Below are positions 43,419 through 54,452 of a stretch of DNA of 64,000 nucleotides, in pieces (the first letter of the stretch is position 1; each line of letters starts with the position of its first letter). A program made the position numbers and the translations under genes. The notes beneath the pieces were generated by a model, which did not search any database, was not told the DNA's origin, and was given only the letters and a program-made list of their open reading frames with translations. Origin of the DNA: Antedon bifida (taxonomy: Eukaryota > Echinodermata > Crinoidea > Comatulida > Antedonidae); the NCBI GenBank assembly GCA_963402885.1, contig OY727099.1, forward strand, positions 13,938,001-14,002,000, in the 5' to 3' direction.

Positions 43419-44341
43419 TAAATGACCTGCCAATGCCAGTAAATGACCCGCCAATGCCATTAAATGACCCGTCAATGCCAGTAAATGACCCGTCAATGCC
43501 AGTAAATGACCTGCCAATGCCAGTAAATGACCTGCCAATGCCATTAAATGACCCGTCAATGCCATTAAATGACCCGTCAATGCCAGTAAATGACCTGCTA
43601 ATGCCAGTAAATGACCTGCCAAATAACCTGCCAATGCCAGTAAATGACCTGCCAATGCCAGTAAATGACCTGCCAATGCCATTAAATGACCCGTCAATGC
43701 CATTAAATGACCCGTCAATGCCAGTAAATGACCTGCCAATGCCAGTAAATGACCTGCCAATGCCAGTAAATGACCTGCCAATGCCATTAAATGACCCGTC
43801 AATGCCATTAAATGACCCGTCAATGCCAGTAAATGACCTGCCAATGCCAGTAAATGACCTGCCAATGCCATTAAATGACCCGTCAATGCCATTAAATGAC
43901 CCGTCAATGCCAGTAAATGACCTGCTAATGCCATTAAATGACCTGCCAAATAACCTGCCAATGCCATTAAATGACCTGCCAAATAACCTGCCAATGCCAG
44001 TAAATGACCTGCCAAATAACCTGCCAATGCCAGTAAATGACCTGCCAAATAACCTGCCAATGCCATTAAATGACCTGCCAAATAACCTGCCAATGCCAGT
44101 AAATGACCTGCCAAATAACCTGCCAATGCCATTAAATGACCTGCCAAATAACCTGCCAAATAACCTGCCAATGCCATTAAATGACCTGCCAAATAACCTG
44201 CCAATGCCAGTAAATGACCTGCCAAATAACCTGCCAATGCCAGTAAATGACCTGCCAATGCTAGTAAATGACCTGCCAATGCTAGTAAATGACCTGCCAA
44301 TGCCAGTAAATGACCTGCCAATGCCAGTAAAGGATACTTAA
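42574..44341 (+). CDS. Predicted THAP-minisatellite chimeric protein
   Basis: Exon 1 (42574-42930) encodes a complete C2CH THAP finger: MPRCVAANCSNN, VSFHKFPKD, VLCSSHFTEEDF and GAVPSKFPKP, then a basic segment (PAKKRRSGAYEKRERAR). A GTGAGT donor and a TTGTTAG acceptor join in phase to exon 2 (43289-44341). Exon 2 starts with about 40 ordinary residues (VVKDILVASSSTATKQ, TTSVAVQTDAYD) and continues as roughly 300 residues of NDLPMPV and NDLPNNLPMPL repeats to TAA. The repeat belongs to the Tigger transposase, so the frame is a fusion made by deletion of the THAP element's 3' part. No transposase core follows. Expression is unknown. Confidence 0.7.
43419..44334. repeat. Right block of coding minisatellite, 21-bp and 33-bp units
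   Basis: The first half is 21-bp units (NDLPMPV/L, NDPSMPV/L). The second half shifts to a 33-bp higher-order unit (NDLP + NNLPMPV/L). No stop occurs in this frame or in one minus-strand frame (LALAGHL). The same unit occurs at 36100-36359 and once at 42199-42219. Confidence 0.95.
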
Positions 44342-44855
44342 GTAGTGCATGAAGATACCCCTGGACCTAGTACCATACCGAGACACAGTGGTGTAATTGT
44401 CACTGCCAAAAGCAGCACCCCTGAAGAGCTACGACCACTTCCAAAAGCAGGACCAAGAAAAACAACAAAGGCTCAAAAGAGTCGCAAACGTGACACTGCA
44501 ATTTTAACAGATACGCCTTTCAAAAAAACAGTTGAGGAAAAAAAGAGCAAGGAACTTAGCAGCTACTGTAAAAAACAATAAGATTAAAAAAAGTCTGTTT
44601 AAAAAAAAATAAAAAAGATGTGTCGCGTAAAGTAAAAGGCTAAAAAAGCAGCCTGTGAAGGCTATAATTAATGAATCATCTTCTGAAGAAGATAATGACG
44701 ACTTTTGTGTTGTATGCATGGAGCCATATTCTAACAGTAGGTCTAAAGAAGCTTGGGTCCAATGCTTAGATTGCAAAATGTGGGCTCATGAAGATTGCAC
44801 AACATGTTTAGTCATGTATGTTTGTCACAATCGCGAGTCTAGTGGTTCAGATTAG
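44342..44855 (+). pseudogene. Tigger transposase C-terminal zinc-finger part
   Basis: After the TAA at 44339-44341 the same frame continues with ELRPLPKAGPRKTTKAQKS and ILTDTPFKKTVEE. A frameshift near 44580-44640 leads to FCVVCMEPYSNSRSKEAWV and QCLDCKMWAHEDC. The C-x2-C ... C-x2-C-x4-H-x2-C pattern is the PHD-like finger that ends many pogo/Tigger transposases in invertebrates. It belongs with the DDE part at 34876-36359, now more than 8 kb away because of the insertions. Confidence 0.85.
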
Positions 44856-45039
44856 GACTGTTTGAAAAAAAAAATAATAATTTTTAAATGTAGTATTTAT
44901 GACAGCACTGTTGATAGTTACTGAATAAATGTTTGTTTTGATGTAAAAAATAAATGTGTCATAGTTTTCTGTTAAATCTCACTAATTAAAAAATTAACAA
45001 AAAATGAAAAACGTGACAACCATCCCCGGTCTTCCCATC

Positions 45040-45315
45040 TCAATTATAAGCGTACAAAGGCAGCAGAACTAAACAATGTCAATTATCGTACACTCTTGCG
45101 GTATAAAACAAAATACAAGACAAACACCAGTCTGGATGACATAAAGTTAGGGTTAATAGTCAACCACGTTTGGTGCTCAATGCTGACCTCAAACAAAATA
45201 TACTTGAGTATGCTAAAAAAGCAGTAGCTATTTTTTATGCCATTAACATACATGTTCTTTGCCAATTGGCCTATTCTTTGGCAGTTGCAAATGATGCTCC
45301 TAATAATAATATGGT
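45040..45315 (+). pseudogene. Second pogo-like N-terminal fragment
   Basis: KAAELNNVNYRTLLRYKTK with YKTNTSLDDIKLG, and after a frameshift ADLKQNILEYAKKAVAIFY and CQLAYSLAVAND. This is the psq HTH followed by the CENP-B-type HTH of a pogo-like transposase, distinct in sequence from the copy at 34.6 kb. Confidence 0.7.
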
Positions 45316-45379
45316 GATCATTCTTTAATAATCATACTTTCTGATGAAATTTTTTTTAAATAATTGTTATCTGTTGCAG

Positions 45380-45440
45380 AAACGCCAACAAGACTTGTGA
45401 ATTATGCAGACGAAAATCATGCGACTGTTATCCCAACCAC
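45380..45440 (+). mobile_element. Fragment matching the 5' exon border of the Tigger copy at 34.6 kb
   Basis: TTATCTGTTGCAG and the following GCAGACGAAAATCATGCGAC match 34610-34680 closely, then the similarity ends at 45435. Confidence 0.75.
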
Positions 45441-46279
45441 TTAGATTGATGGAAATCTAGCCGTTTGGCCACCCTTTAAGTCCTTATTCAATCTGTGAGT
45501 TAATAAAATACTATTCATTCCTCTTGGACTAATTACTACAACAAAAGAACAAGAAAAATACAAATAATTTGACTAACATCAACAATAATACAATAATCCC
45601 TGTACTTAGCTATCTAAACAATACAATGTACACAATAAGAAAGAATGAAACGAGACCTATGAACATTCCATCTATTCAAAACTCAAGTTTAGCTTTTGCA
45701 TGATTGGAAATAAGTTATTGAAATCCTTTGTTAGTTAAGAATGCGATTCAATTTACCTGTATCATAAACACCTTATTTATTAAAAAATGAATTTATTCAA
45801 CTTCATCAAAACAGACATTCTCATCATGCCTTGATTGAGACTGAAAATGTTCTAAACCTAAATTGATTTTCCATTCAATATCTTTGGATTTATATGTACA
45901 CAGTGGGAGCAGGATAGCTGTTGCTAGAAACCCTGATCCCCTAAACAACCCACCCACCCACGACCTAGACATTCCCCAGGCTGGCGCACCCCTCCCCGCC
46001 CTCTCTCTGTGACATTTCCCCCTGGTCCGTTCCCCTTATGACATTCCCCGCATTATATTTTATCATTATTCAAACATATTTAAATTAAATTAAATTGGGT
46101 CCGAATACTGTGTTTATAAAACTCTTCATTTAACTATGTCCAGGAGGAAAAATACCAGGGTAAATGATCTGTGGGAATATGTCCTGGGGAACCCAGCAAA
46201 ATGTCATTCTAGAGGGGGTATTTTAAAAAATTCTAAAAAATAAATGCTTCAATAAAAATAATACATATGGGCATATAGT
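45441..46279. other. No gene recognised
   Basis: AT-rich DNA with a pyrimidine/C-rich patch at about 45935-46050 (CCCACCCACCC, CTCTCTCT). No coding support. Confidence 0.4.
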
Positions 46280-46928
46280 ATGTCGAATTTAGCGAAAGCT
46301 ACAAGACATGGCTATGCATTTGAGCCAGAAGCTAGGCCTATAGAAGGCAGTAATGTAAATACGCCGAGGCAGCCCACTGTGCGTTATGCAGCAGCAGAGT
46401 GGCGACTTCGTAGGACGACTTGGTGTCGATGCTGTGAAATAGGGAATAACAATTTTCTTATTCAATTCAGAATCCTTTCCTGATTATTCAAAGAATAGTA
46501 TAAAGTAAATCGTAAACGATCCCTTTTTTTAGTAGGAAACAATTATTGTTAACTAGGCAAGCCTGTTCTCACAAAATAAACTAAATAATCAACAGAAAAA
46601 CAATACTACATTATAGTCCCACATGAATATGCCAGTAACATTACTAAGCCTATTCACTATGCTTACAAGGTTATTCTGCTTTATTTACAGAACATATAGC
46701 TATATAGCATATCGTTGTTACATCTGGTGGGTATACTCAAAACTCAGCAAAGGAGATACAAGAGCAATTCCAGCTTGTTGTGTGTGGAAAATTAGAGACA
46801 AATATCCAGAGGAAAGCGAGAACTACACAAGATTTATAGCTGATGAAGTTCCTTTGACAATGAATTTTCAGAACGAACATGATAGAACAATTTTTAAAAA
46901 TTGGATAATTTATTCAAAAGTATTGTGA
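46280..46928 (+). pseudogene. Degenerate ballast-domain gene, copy A
   Basis: Exon 1 frame (46280-46483) has RHGYAFEPEARPIEGS and WRLRRTTWCRCCE but loses the rest of the cysteine block. After an intron with a TTATTTACAG acceptor, exon 2 (from about 46691) encodes TYSYIAYRCYIWWVYSKLS and IPACCVWKIRDKYPEES, and ends in altered residues (LTMNFQNEHD). It is homologous to the intact gene in the Kolobok-type element (40757-41614) but on the opposite strand and diverged. Confidence 0.75.
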
Positions 46929-48186
46929 GACAATCTGAATTTTCAAAGGAATTCCTTCTATCATAGTTTTCAATAGAGGGAGCTATGTGGTCAGACCTGT
47001 TTTTCATGTCAGTAAAAATTGACTATTATTCAACTGTAATATGTATATTACGGTATGCCATTTCAGGCGCTCGAGCTCCTTTATTCTGAGGCTACACAAC
47101 TTTGTTATTAGCTACAGATGTAGAGGGGGTCTTAAACTTCATCACTACCCATCTTTCTTATTGCTTGGCCTGAATCGCCAGAGGTTGCAATTATACAACT
47201 GGGGAAAACGACCTGGCTGACCGAGACAATTGCTACATAATCCCATGCTTAGTGAACTTCCTGCTATGCGGAAAAGGTTGTAAACTCGCGATGATTTGTA
47301 AATTACTTAAATGATCGTCGACCGTAGTGGGCGGTCGCTTTAGAATGGCATAAACTAAATCGTAATCGATCCCTTATTTTCAGTAGAAAACAATAATAAA
47401 TGTTATTGTTAATGGCAATGCCTGTTCTCACAAAATAAACTAAATAATCAACAGAAAAACAATACTACATTAAAGTCCCAAGTGAATATGCCAGTAACAT
47501 TACTAAGCCTATTCACTATGCTTACACAGTTATTCTGCTTCATTTACAGAACATATAGGTATATAGCATATCGTTGTTACATCTGGTGGGTATACTCAAA
47601 ACTCAGAAAAGGAGATAGAATAGCAATTCCAGCTTGTTGTGTGTGGAAGATTAGAGACAAATATCCAGAGAAAAGCGAGAACTACACAGGATTTATAGAT
47701 GATGAAGTTCCTTTTGACGATGAATTTTCAGAACGAAGATGATAGAACAATTTTAAAAAACTGTATAATTTTTTCAACAGTATTGTGAGACTAGTAGTAC
47801 TGTGTAATAATCTGAATTTTCAAAGGAATTCCTTCTATCATAGTTTTCAATAGAGGGAGCTATGTGGTCAGACCCGTTTCTCATGTCAGTAAAAATTGAC
47901 TATTATTCAACTGTAATATGTATATTACGGTATGCCATTTCAGGCGCTCGAGCTCCTTTATTCTGAGGCTACACAACTTTGTTATTAGCTACAGATGTAG
48001 AGGGGGTCTTAAACTTCATCACTACCCATCTTTCTTATTGCTTGGCCTGAATCGCCAGAGGTTGCAATTATACAACTGGGGAAAACGACTTGGCTGACCG
48101 AGACAATTGCTACATAGTCCCATGCTTAGTGAACTTCCTGCTATGCGGAAAAGGTTGTAAACTCGTGATGATTTGTAAATTACTTT
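46500..48186. repeat. Tandem duplication of about 0.86 kb containing ballast exon 2
   Basis: 46504-47330 and 47350-48186 align over their length (equivalent points 46623 and 47482; 47068 and 47945). The second copy has an 18-bp insertion near 47790. The shared part includes exon 2 and a 3' region beginning GCGCTCGAGCTCC. Confidence 0.9.
47482..47742 (+). pseudogene. Degenerate ballast-domain exon 2, copy B
   Basis: Encodes TYRYIAYRCYIWWVYSKLR, IPACCVWKIRDKYPEKS and YTGFIDDEVPFDDEF, closer to the intact transposon gene than copy A, but no exon 1 accompanies it. Confidence 0.75.
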
Positions 48187-51100
48187 AGTGAGAAGATTTT
48201 CAAACTTACACTCTCCACTATGTTCAAAGTGTCAGGATTAAAACACAATACTTAACAAGGAAATTGTTGCATTATCTTCATCGTTATCAAGAGAGATTGT
48301 GACAAAGAGAGATGGTAAAACATTCAACTGGCCTGTGCGGAATGCAGTTTACTTTTGCCTTGAGCAGTTAAGTTTGCAGTTAAGGAACTTGGTGGTATGA
48401 TAATTCGAGTTCTACCTGATGCGGTCTCATGTTTACATATGCTGTGTGCAATGAGAAAGCTTTCAAGAATACAAGTTAGTGAGGTGTTGAAAGGCAGTCT
48501 TGAGACTGATAACTAAAGTAGTTCTCATATTATCTAGAAAATAACCATAATGAGACAGAATTCAACCAAATTTCTTGGATGTAAGTGCCAATATAATTCA
48601 GAACTGTGAGAGATCCTTGTGGTTAACAGTTTGTGGGCGATCCAGAGAACCATCATATGTGGCACATGCAAGCGAAATTGCATGTGTAGATTTGTAGAAA
48701 CAGCCAATAAAAGGCTGAAAAATTACATTTTTTTTATTTTTACAGAAAATGATAGCTGAAACAATATTTATTTACATTACATTGGTGTTTTTTCTATTTT
48801 GAGACAAATAAATATATACATTTTAACATTTTATATGTTGGTTAAAAAGATGGTGTAAATTATGTATGATTTTTATAAAACCTATCATGTTTTATGCTTA
48901 AATTGAAAGTATTTCTTTGGGTTGATTTTAATGGAAAATTTTGCATAATAATAGAACAATAGTTATTTAACGAAGGTGCAAAGTTTCATTGAAATAAAAC
49001 AATTAGGCATAAACTTCAACTCCCTGTTTATTTTTTTGTATTTGTCTTTTAATTACTTAACTTTAAAAGCATTTTTCTCAAAACACCAAGACAACACAAG
49101 ACTGAGATATCTCTGGAAGTAGACATGGTATCAAGATATTTTTTTTCAGCATTGTAAATCTTTGATTATGTAGTTTCAGTTTGTGGAAATCTTGGGTGGT
49201 TTCCCTTGCATATGCCACATATGCCACAATGAGAAGAGAACTGGACATCAAATTTAAATACAGAAAGGTACGTTTTCTTACATATCAAATGGATATTTGG
49301 ATACTGTTGAAAATAGTTTTTTGGCTGATATACAATGAGTAGAAAACTAAACATTGCTTCTGACTGAAAGACAGGCAATTGATTTGTTGATACAGTACAA
49401 GTAGTACAAAATATTAAAGGACAAAGACAGAAATCAGTTGTGGATAGGAATGGATTGGGTTTTTTCCCTTGTGTGGTAAACAACCACTTTTATTCATTTT
49501 TGGCAATCTCATGTTGATCATATGAAACCAAAAAATAACTATAAAACATCAAAATACATCAATTGACAATTTCAAAGATTAAATTGATTAATTATGATGG
49601 ATTTTTTACAAGAGGAGTGTTTAATGGCGTTTAATGCAATACCGGATCCCACAAATAGACAGTCTGCAATGCAGGATAGTGGATATACAAATTAAACATA
49701 CCAGAGGCTAGTAGCCATACCTTTGCATGTACAGATATCATGCAGGTTAGTTGGTGATACTGCGACAAGTTTTTAAGTCCCTTGTTAATGTTATGAAATT
49801 AGATTTAAAAACACTATCAGGATGATTTTAATAAGTAAAAATATAGCAAGTACTATGTTTTGCGAACGTTCAAACAGACCGATGATGTTATTTTTAGTAT
49901 GGTCTTATGTCACCTTGGTGTTGTTGATGGCTCTGTGTTTCACTGCATGATCATCATTACCACCCACCCCTTGATTTTACTCTAGGCCAGTATGATGTCA
50001 TAACAAATATACGACAAGTTTTTGGATTTTCTAATCCTGATGGATTCTCTGACTTTAAACCAGGATGACCCCTCCTTTCTGAAGATTTTAAGTGTCCAAA
50101 ATTAGAATGTGGATGGACTGCGATGATAGCTCATAATAATGTGAATTGACTTTCTTGACGTCTGTATTTTTTGTGTTCTCTTGGACATCAGACTGATGTT
50201 CTACAGTAAGTTCTTGTTTTAAGGGCTTGTTTCAATCCTGTTTCTTCAAGGCCTCCTCCAATTCTCCTTGTTGGCAGTTGAACTTTGTAAATGTAGCCAC
50301 CATTAAGTTTCTTCTTTTTCTATATTTTGGGTACTATTCCAGTTCTATCTTTTTCTGTGCTTTGAAGAAGAATAGTCTTCTTTTTTAAAAAACAAACATC
50401 TCAATCAGTTTTTTTTTATTTTAAGTTTTTGGAAGATGTTTTTTGTTTTTTTGTTGCAGACTTTATGAAATGCATAATCCAGAGCTTGTCTGATGTTTTC
50501 CTTTCTTGTTTCCTCTTCTTGTCTGTTTATAGGTTGATATGTGTTTACACTGTAGTTCATCATGTTTTTGATGATATGAGTCAAAAAATGGCATGATTCG
50601 ATAGAGGAAAAAAAAGAGGTTGGAGGAAATTGTTGATGATGCAGTAAAACACAGTACTCTCAACACCACAGTGCCGACAGATCAGACTAGAAGCATCATC
50701 AGTTTATTGAAAATGCATTGTTAATGTATAGTAGTTGTAAATTCTTCATTTTTATCTTTTTTACTTTTGCTAGGATTAAGAATCACAATTATTGTGATAA
50801 GTGTTTGTAAATCACTTAAAAGTGAGGCAGTGTATTGGCATTGAAAGATGAAAGGTTGTGAATAAACGATGTTTATGATATACAGAATATTTAGGAGATG
50901 GGGACACTTCTATTAAGAAAGTATGTGAAACAAACTTAATGTGTAAAGATAACCAGGCGGAGACTACTAAAAATCTAAAATTCAGTTTGGGAATGTCTAG
51001 GTGGTGCAGCAAAATTGATAGACCAAAAAATTGACACCTTACAAAATAATATGCAATGTTGTCAATTAAAAGAAAGGATAGACCAATATGAAGGACACGT

Positions 51101-51531
51101 CATGGAAATTAAGCAACTTCTTTATCTCACTTTTCAGTCTGGTGGTTTTTGGTGTCTTCACCAAATCAGGACTGATTAAAAAAATAATGGAGTTGGCTAT
51201 TGATCGTATTTTCGCGAGGTCGATAGCTAATTTTATCACCTTGCATTATTTTGTAGTTTAACATTTTTTTACCATACTATTCAAGATAAAATGCATTTGG
51301 TTAACAAATAAACATTTTATTGTTTGACCACACTAAAAGTATAACAAAAATAGCTATAAAGAAGATTTTACTTATATTTAGTACAGTACGTGAACCAGGA
51401 AGTACTAATGGCTAGAGCTACAAACAGTAAACAAGCGCAGGTGAACAAAAATGATCGTATAAGAATGTGGAGGTGTACAAAAGCATCAAGCAGTTGAGAT
51501 CTACTGATCTCACGAGATTCGAGGTAAGGCT
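48187..51531. other. No gene recognised
   Basis: 3.3 kb of AT-rich DNA. Short open stretches such as TKRDGKTFNWPVRNAVYF near 48300 look coding-like but match nothing I can name. The rest shows no feature. Confidence 0.35.
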
Positions 51532-51897
51532 TTGGCAATTTGTTTTTATTTATGGCTATTATATGAATTTGTTGTTGATGCAATTGAAGGATTTGCATTT
51601 TTTGAAAAGGAAACAATAGATGGAAAACGAAACATAGTAGATGAATGCTGGAAAGAGCGCAAGCATTCCCAAGTACACATAAGATTCACTTCATTATGCC
51701 TGTTAAGAAACATGTTGTACACTATGCTTTATAGCCATTCCACTCAGATGCAACATTTCACATTAAAGCAGTTAGTGCCATTGGAAACAATAGAAACTCA
51801 ACCAGAAACATCCGACTTCACCACAATTTTCAGAAAAGGATTTTCAGTAAAGGAATTTACTTGCTTGATTGATTTGTTGATGGACTTCTTCAATTAG
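51532..51897 (+). CDS. ORF of unknown function
   Basis: An open frame of 121 codons with no recognised domain, directly before a retrotransposon endonuclease-like fragment. It may be an exon of an unidentified element or chance. Confidence 0.25.
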   Translation: MAICFYLWLLYEFVVDAIEGFAFFEKETIDGKRNIVDECWKERKHSQVHIRFTSLCLLRNMLYTMLYSHSTQMQHFTLKQLVPLETIETQPETSDFTTIFRKGFSVKEFTCLIDLLMDFFN

Positions 51898-51901
51898 TCC
51901 C

Positions 51902-52157
51902 AACGTTCACTCGACCTTCATTGGATGATCCAACAGAAGGAACTCTTATTGATCACTTCTACATGAATCCGTCTGACAGTCTTTCGTTAATACAAACCGC
52001 AGACAATCCACTTGAATCTGACCACTTTGCTGTTGAATACAAATTTCAAATGCGAAAAGCTCAACCTGAACCAGCACTTATAAGGCAGTTTTTAAAAAAT
52101 AAAAAAAATAATACCAATAAATATAAAAGGCGACAGGAAAAAAACAGAAAACTATAG
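51902..52157 (+). pseudogene. Possible LINE endonuclease C-terminal fragment
   Basis: PTFTRPSLDDPTEGTLIDH and NPLESDHFAVEYKF resemble the end of an apurinic-type endonuclease, where SDHxxV closes the domain. A lysine/asparagine-rich tail follows. No reverse transcriptase is seen. Confidence 0.4.
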
Positions 52158-52199
52158 AGACATTTCCCTAATTCCAGTTCTTGACCAAAAGAAACGACC

Positions 52200-52640
52200 G
52201 AAACGATCAACAGCACCATCACCAGCTCAAGCATCACCACCAGGATCAACTTCAACAGCTCCTCCTCTAACAACACCACACCCGGCATTATCACCAACAT
52301 ATCCCATCCCATTGCCGCATTATCTTGAAAAGACTAACATCACCATCATCATCAACTTCTCCAGCATCATCTACGTTTCCAACATTCTCACCATCATCTC
52401 TTCCTCCATCACCACACCCATCATTAACACAACATTGCCGCATTATCTTAAAAAGATTACCATCATCTCCAGCACCTCTCCGTTACCAACATTCTAACCA
52501 TCATCTCCAGCATGATCACCATCAACTTCTCCAGCATCATCACCTCCTCCATCACTAACACCACACCCATCATTAACACAATATTGCCGCATTATCTTGA
52601 AAAGATTACCATCATCATCACCATAAAAATTATCTGTCAG
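52200..52640. repeat. Low-complexity CAC/ATC-rich array with longer repeat units
   Basis: Dominated by CATCATCACC-type triplets. A block containing ATTGCCGCATTATCTTGAAA followed by AGATTACCATCATC recurs at about 52312, 52434 and 52584. Confidence 0.8.
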
Positions 52641-53258
52641 TCAAAATTTCAAAAACAAATTGAACAACACAACGTGCGCGATCAATAAACGCAAACACAA
52701 CACAAGGATGAACTTTGTACACCACAAACAAAGCATAGAGAGGAGATGAATATCATACAAATACAAGAAATGAGAATTCTTAAGCAAAAAAAAGACAACA
52801 ATAAAGAAACGAAAAGAATGCTGCTTTCTAAGCGTGGGTCAGAAGGGTGGGGGTTCCGATCATAAATCTCACCAATGAGAGACATTGGAAAACGTTGGCA
52901 TTGCCAATGCTGCAGTGATGGTTTGTTAATTAATTATCACAAAAAGTATAGTACTAGTAAACAGAATTGCCTTTTGATGCTATATATGGTAATATCAACG
53001 TATGCAGAAGATTGAATGATGCTAAAGTCAACCTGCAAAAGACACAAATCCAGACATTTGCATAGTTCTTTAAGGAAAAAAAAGCGGGTGAAAACATTTT
53101 AATATTTCAATAGCATTTCCACAGCATTGTATTTTAGTGTTTATTTGATAACATCAGTGTTTGCAAAATCTTCATTGATGCTAAAGTCAAAACACAGAGA
53201 GAGGCATCTGCAGACATATTTTTTAGGAAAAATTAGTCTTTAATATTCTTCATGGGCA

Positions 53259-53610
53259 CATTCTGTAAACTTAAGGCTAAGTCGGTGCAAAAGATTTGTG
53301 TATGATAACAATCTATACTTATGCCAATGGAATAATGGAATAGGACCTTGGTTCTATTGAGTTGGTTTTCGGAACTCGAGGTAATGATTCAGAGGGACCG
53401 ACTGGGGCATTCGTATTGCGGTGTGAGTGGTGAAATTCTTGGACCGCCGAAAGAATACCAACTGCGAAAGCATTTGGCAAGAATGTTTTCATTAATCAAG
53501 AACAAAGGTAGAGGTTCGAAGGTGATGAGATACAACAATGTCGACATTCTGTAACTTTAGGCCAAGTTGGTACAAAAGATTTGCGCATGGAAAAAATCTG
53601 TACTTGCATC
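53259..53610. repeat. Direct repeats flanking the 18S fragment
   Basis: 53259-53325 and 53545-53610 both begin CATTCTGTAA and share AAAAGATTTG with diverged spacers. They bracket the rRNA-derived sequence, as expected if it is part of a repeat unit. Confidence 0.7.
53326..53533 (+). pseudogene. 18S rRNA fragment
   Basis: 208 bp closely resemble the central domain of eukaryotic 18S rRNA: GGAATAATGGAATAGGACC, TTGGTTTTCGGAAC, GGTAATGAT, GGGGCATTCGTATTGCGGTG, GTGAAATTCTTGGA, CTGCGAAAGCATTTG, CAAGAATGTTTTCATTAATC and AGAGGTTCGAAG are recognisable. It begins near the end of variable region V4 and stops soon after GAGATAC. Substitutions at normally invariant positions and lack of flanking rRNA show it is a dispersed pseudogene piece. 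Confidence 0.93.
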
Positions 53611-54452
53611 AAAAAAACAAAAAAGTACCACAAAACAGGGAAGACAAAAATCAATCTGACATTGTATGCAGAACAATAACTATGATATTGCTCAAACAGG
53701 CAATATAAATGAAATATTTTGATATTATGTCTGAAAATCCGAACTATGAAAACACAAAAACGTTTTAATATTTCAATAGTACTTCAACAGAATTGCCTTT
53801 TGATGCTATATATGGTAATATAAACATATGCAAAAGATTGATTGATGCGAAAGTCAACCTGCAAAAGACACAAATTCAGACATTTGCAGAGATTCATTAA
53901 GGAAAAAAAAGCAGGTGAAAACATTTTAATATTTCAATAGTATTTCAACAGAATTGCCTTTTGATGCTATATATGGTAATATCAACATATGCAAAAGATT
54001 GATTGATGCTAATAAAGTCAACCTGCAAAAGACACAAATTCAGACATTTGCGGAGATTCATTGAGGAAAAAAAAGCGGGTGAAAACATTTTAATATTTCA
54101 ATAGTATTTCAACAGAATTACATTTTAGTGCTTATTTGAACTGGAGAAACAACTGTTATTTTGCCCTTTAATGATAATTCCAACCGCCCTGATAATAATC
54201 TATCTATAATCTATCCTTGAAAAGATCAAGACTTAACTGATGCTAACTGGGGTACTTACACACTGACCCCTGAATTTGAAATTGAATTAATGAAAAGGAA
54301 AAACTGGAAATAACTTGTAAGATTTTACTTCGTTATTATTTAAGATCTAGCTAGGCCTACAGTAACTAGCTAGGCCTAGGCGGCATAGTTCTACTGTGCT
54401 TGGCAGTTGCCTGCGTTGACATGAACGGCGGTTTTAGCTATGATTTCTGTAA

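Larger units (their letters stand above)
34622..44855 (+). mobile_element. pogo/Tigger-like DNA transposon interrupted by THAP (Kolobok-type) elements
   Basis: The transposase gene is split. HTH and DDE parts plus the start of a 21-bp coding minisatellite lie at 34622-36359. The rest of the minisatellite and the C-terminal zinc finger lie at 43419-44855. Between them sit a complete Kolobok-type element (36360-42194), one leftover minisatellite unit (42195-42219) and a truncated second THAP gene (from 42220). The minisatellite sequence on both sides identifies them as one original element. Terminal inverted repeats were not recognised. Confidence 0.8.
52962..54125. repeat. Satellite-like repeat, about 161-bp unit
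   Basis: Copies start CAGAATTGCCTTTTGATGC at 52962, 53788 and 53949. They share CTGCAAAAGACACAAATyCAG and GGTGAAAACATTTTAATA. Partial copies at 53100-53220 and 53755-53787. An 18S rRNA fragment sits within the cluster. Confidence 0.85.

Noticed and set aside
43347-44321. 324-codon minus-strand open frame of LALAGHL repeats
   Set aside because: It is the reverse of the 21/33-bp minisatellite; unit lengths divisible by three keep both strands open. No ordinary coding sequence precedes it.
43419-44334. CRISPR-like array
   Set aside because: Units are contiguous with no unique spacers, code for protein, and the DNA is an intron-bearing animal genome.
53326-53533. Active ribosomal RNA gene
   Set aside because: Only about 208 bp, with substitutions at conserved sites and no neighbouring rRNA.
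53348-53554. 68-codon plus-strand open frame
   Set aside because: It lies across the 18S rRNA fragment and only reads through rRNA sequence.
54157-54172. Right end of the second THAP element (GCCCTTTAA resembles reversed TTAA-AGGGC)
   Set aside because: Only about nine element bases match beyond TTAA, and it is more than 10 kb from the left end with no related sequence next to it.
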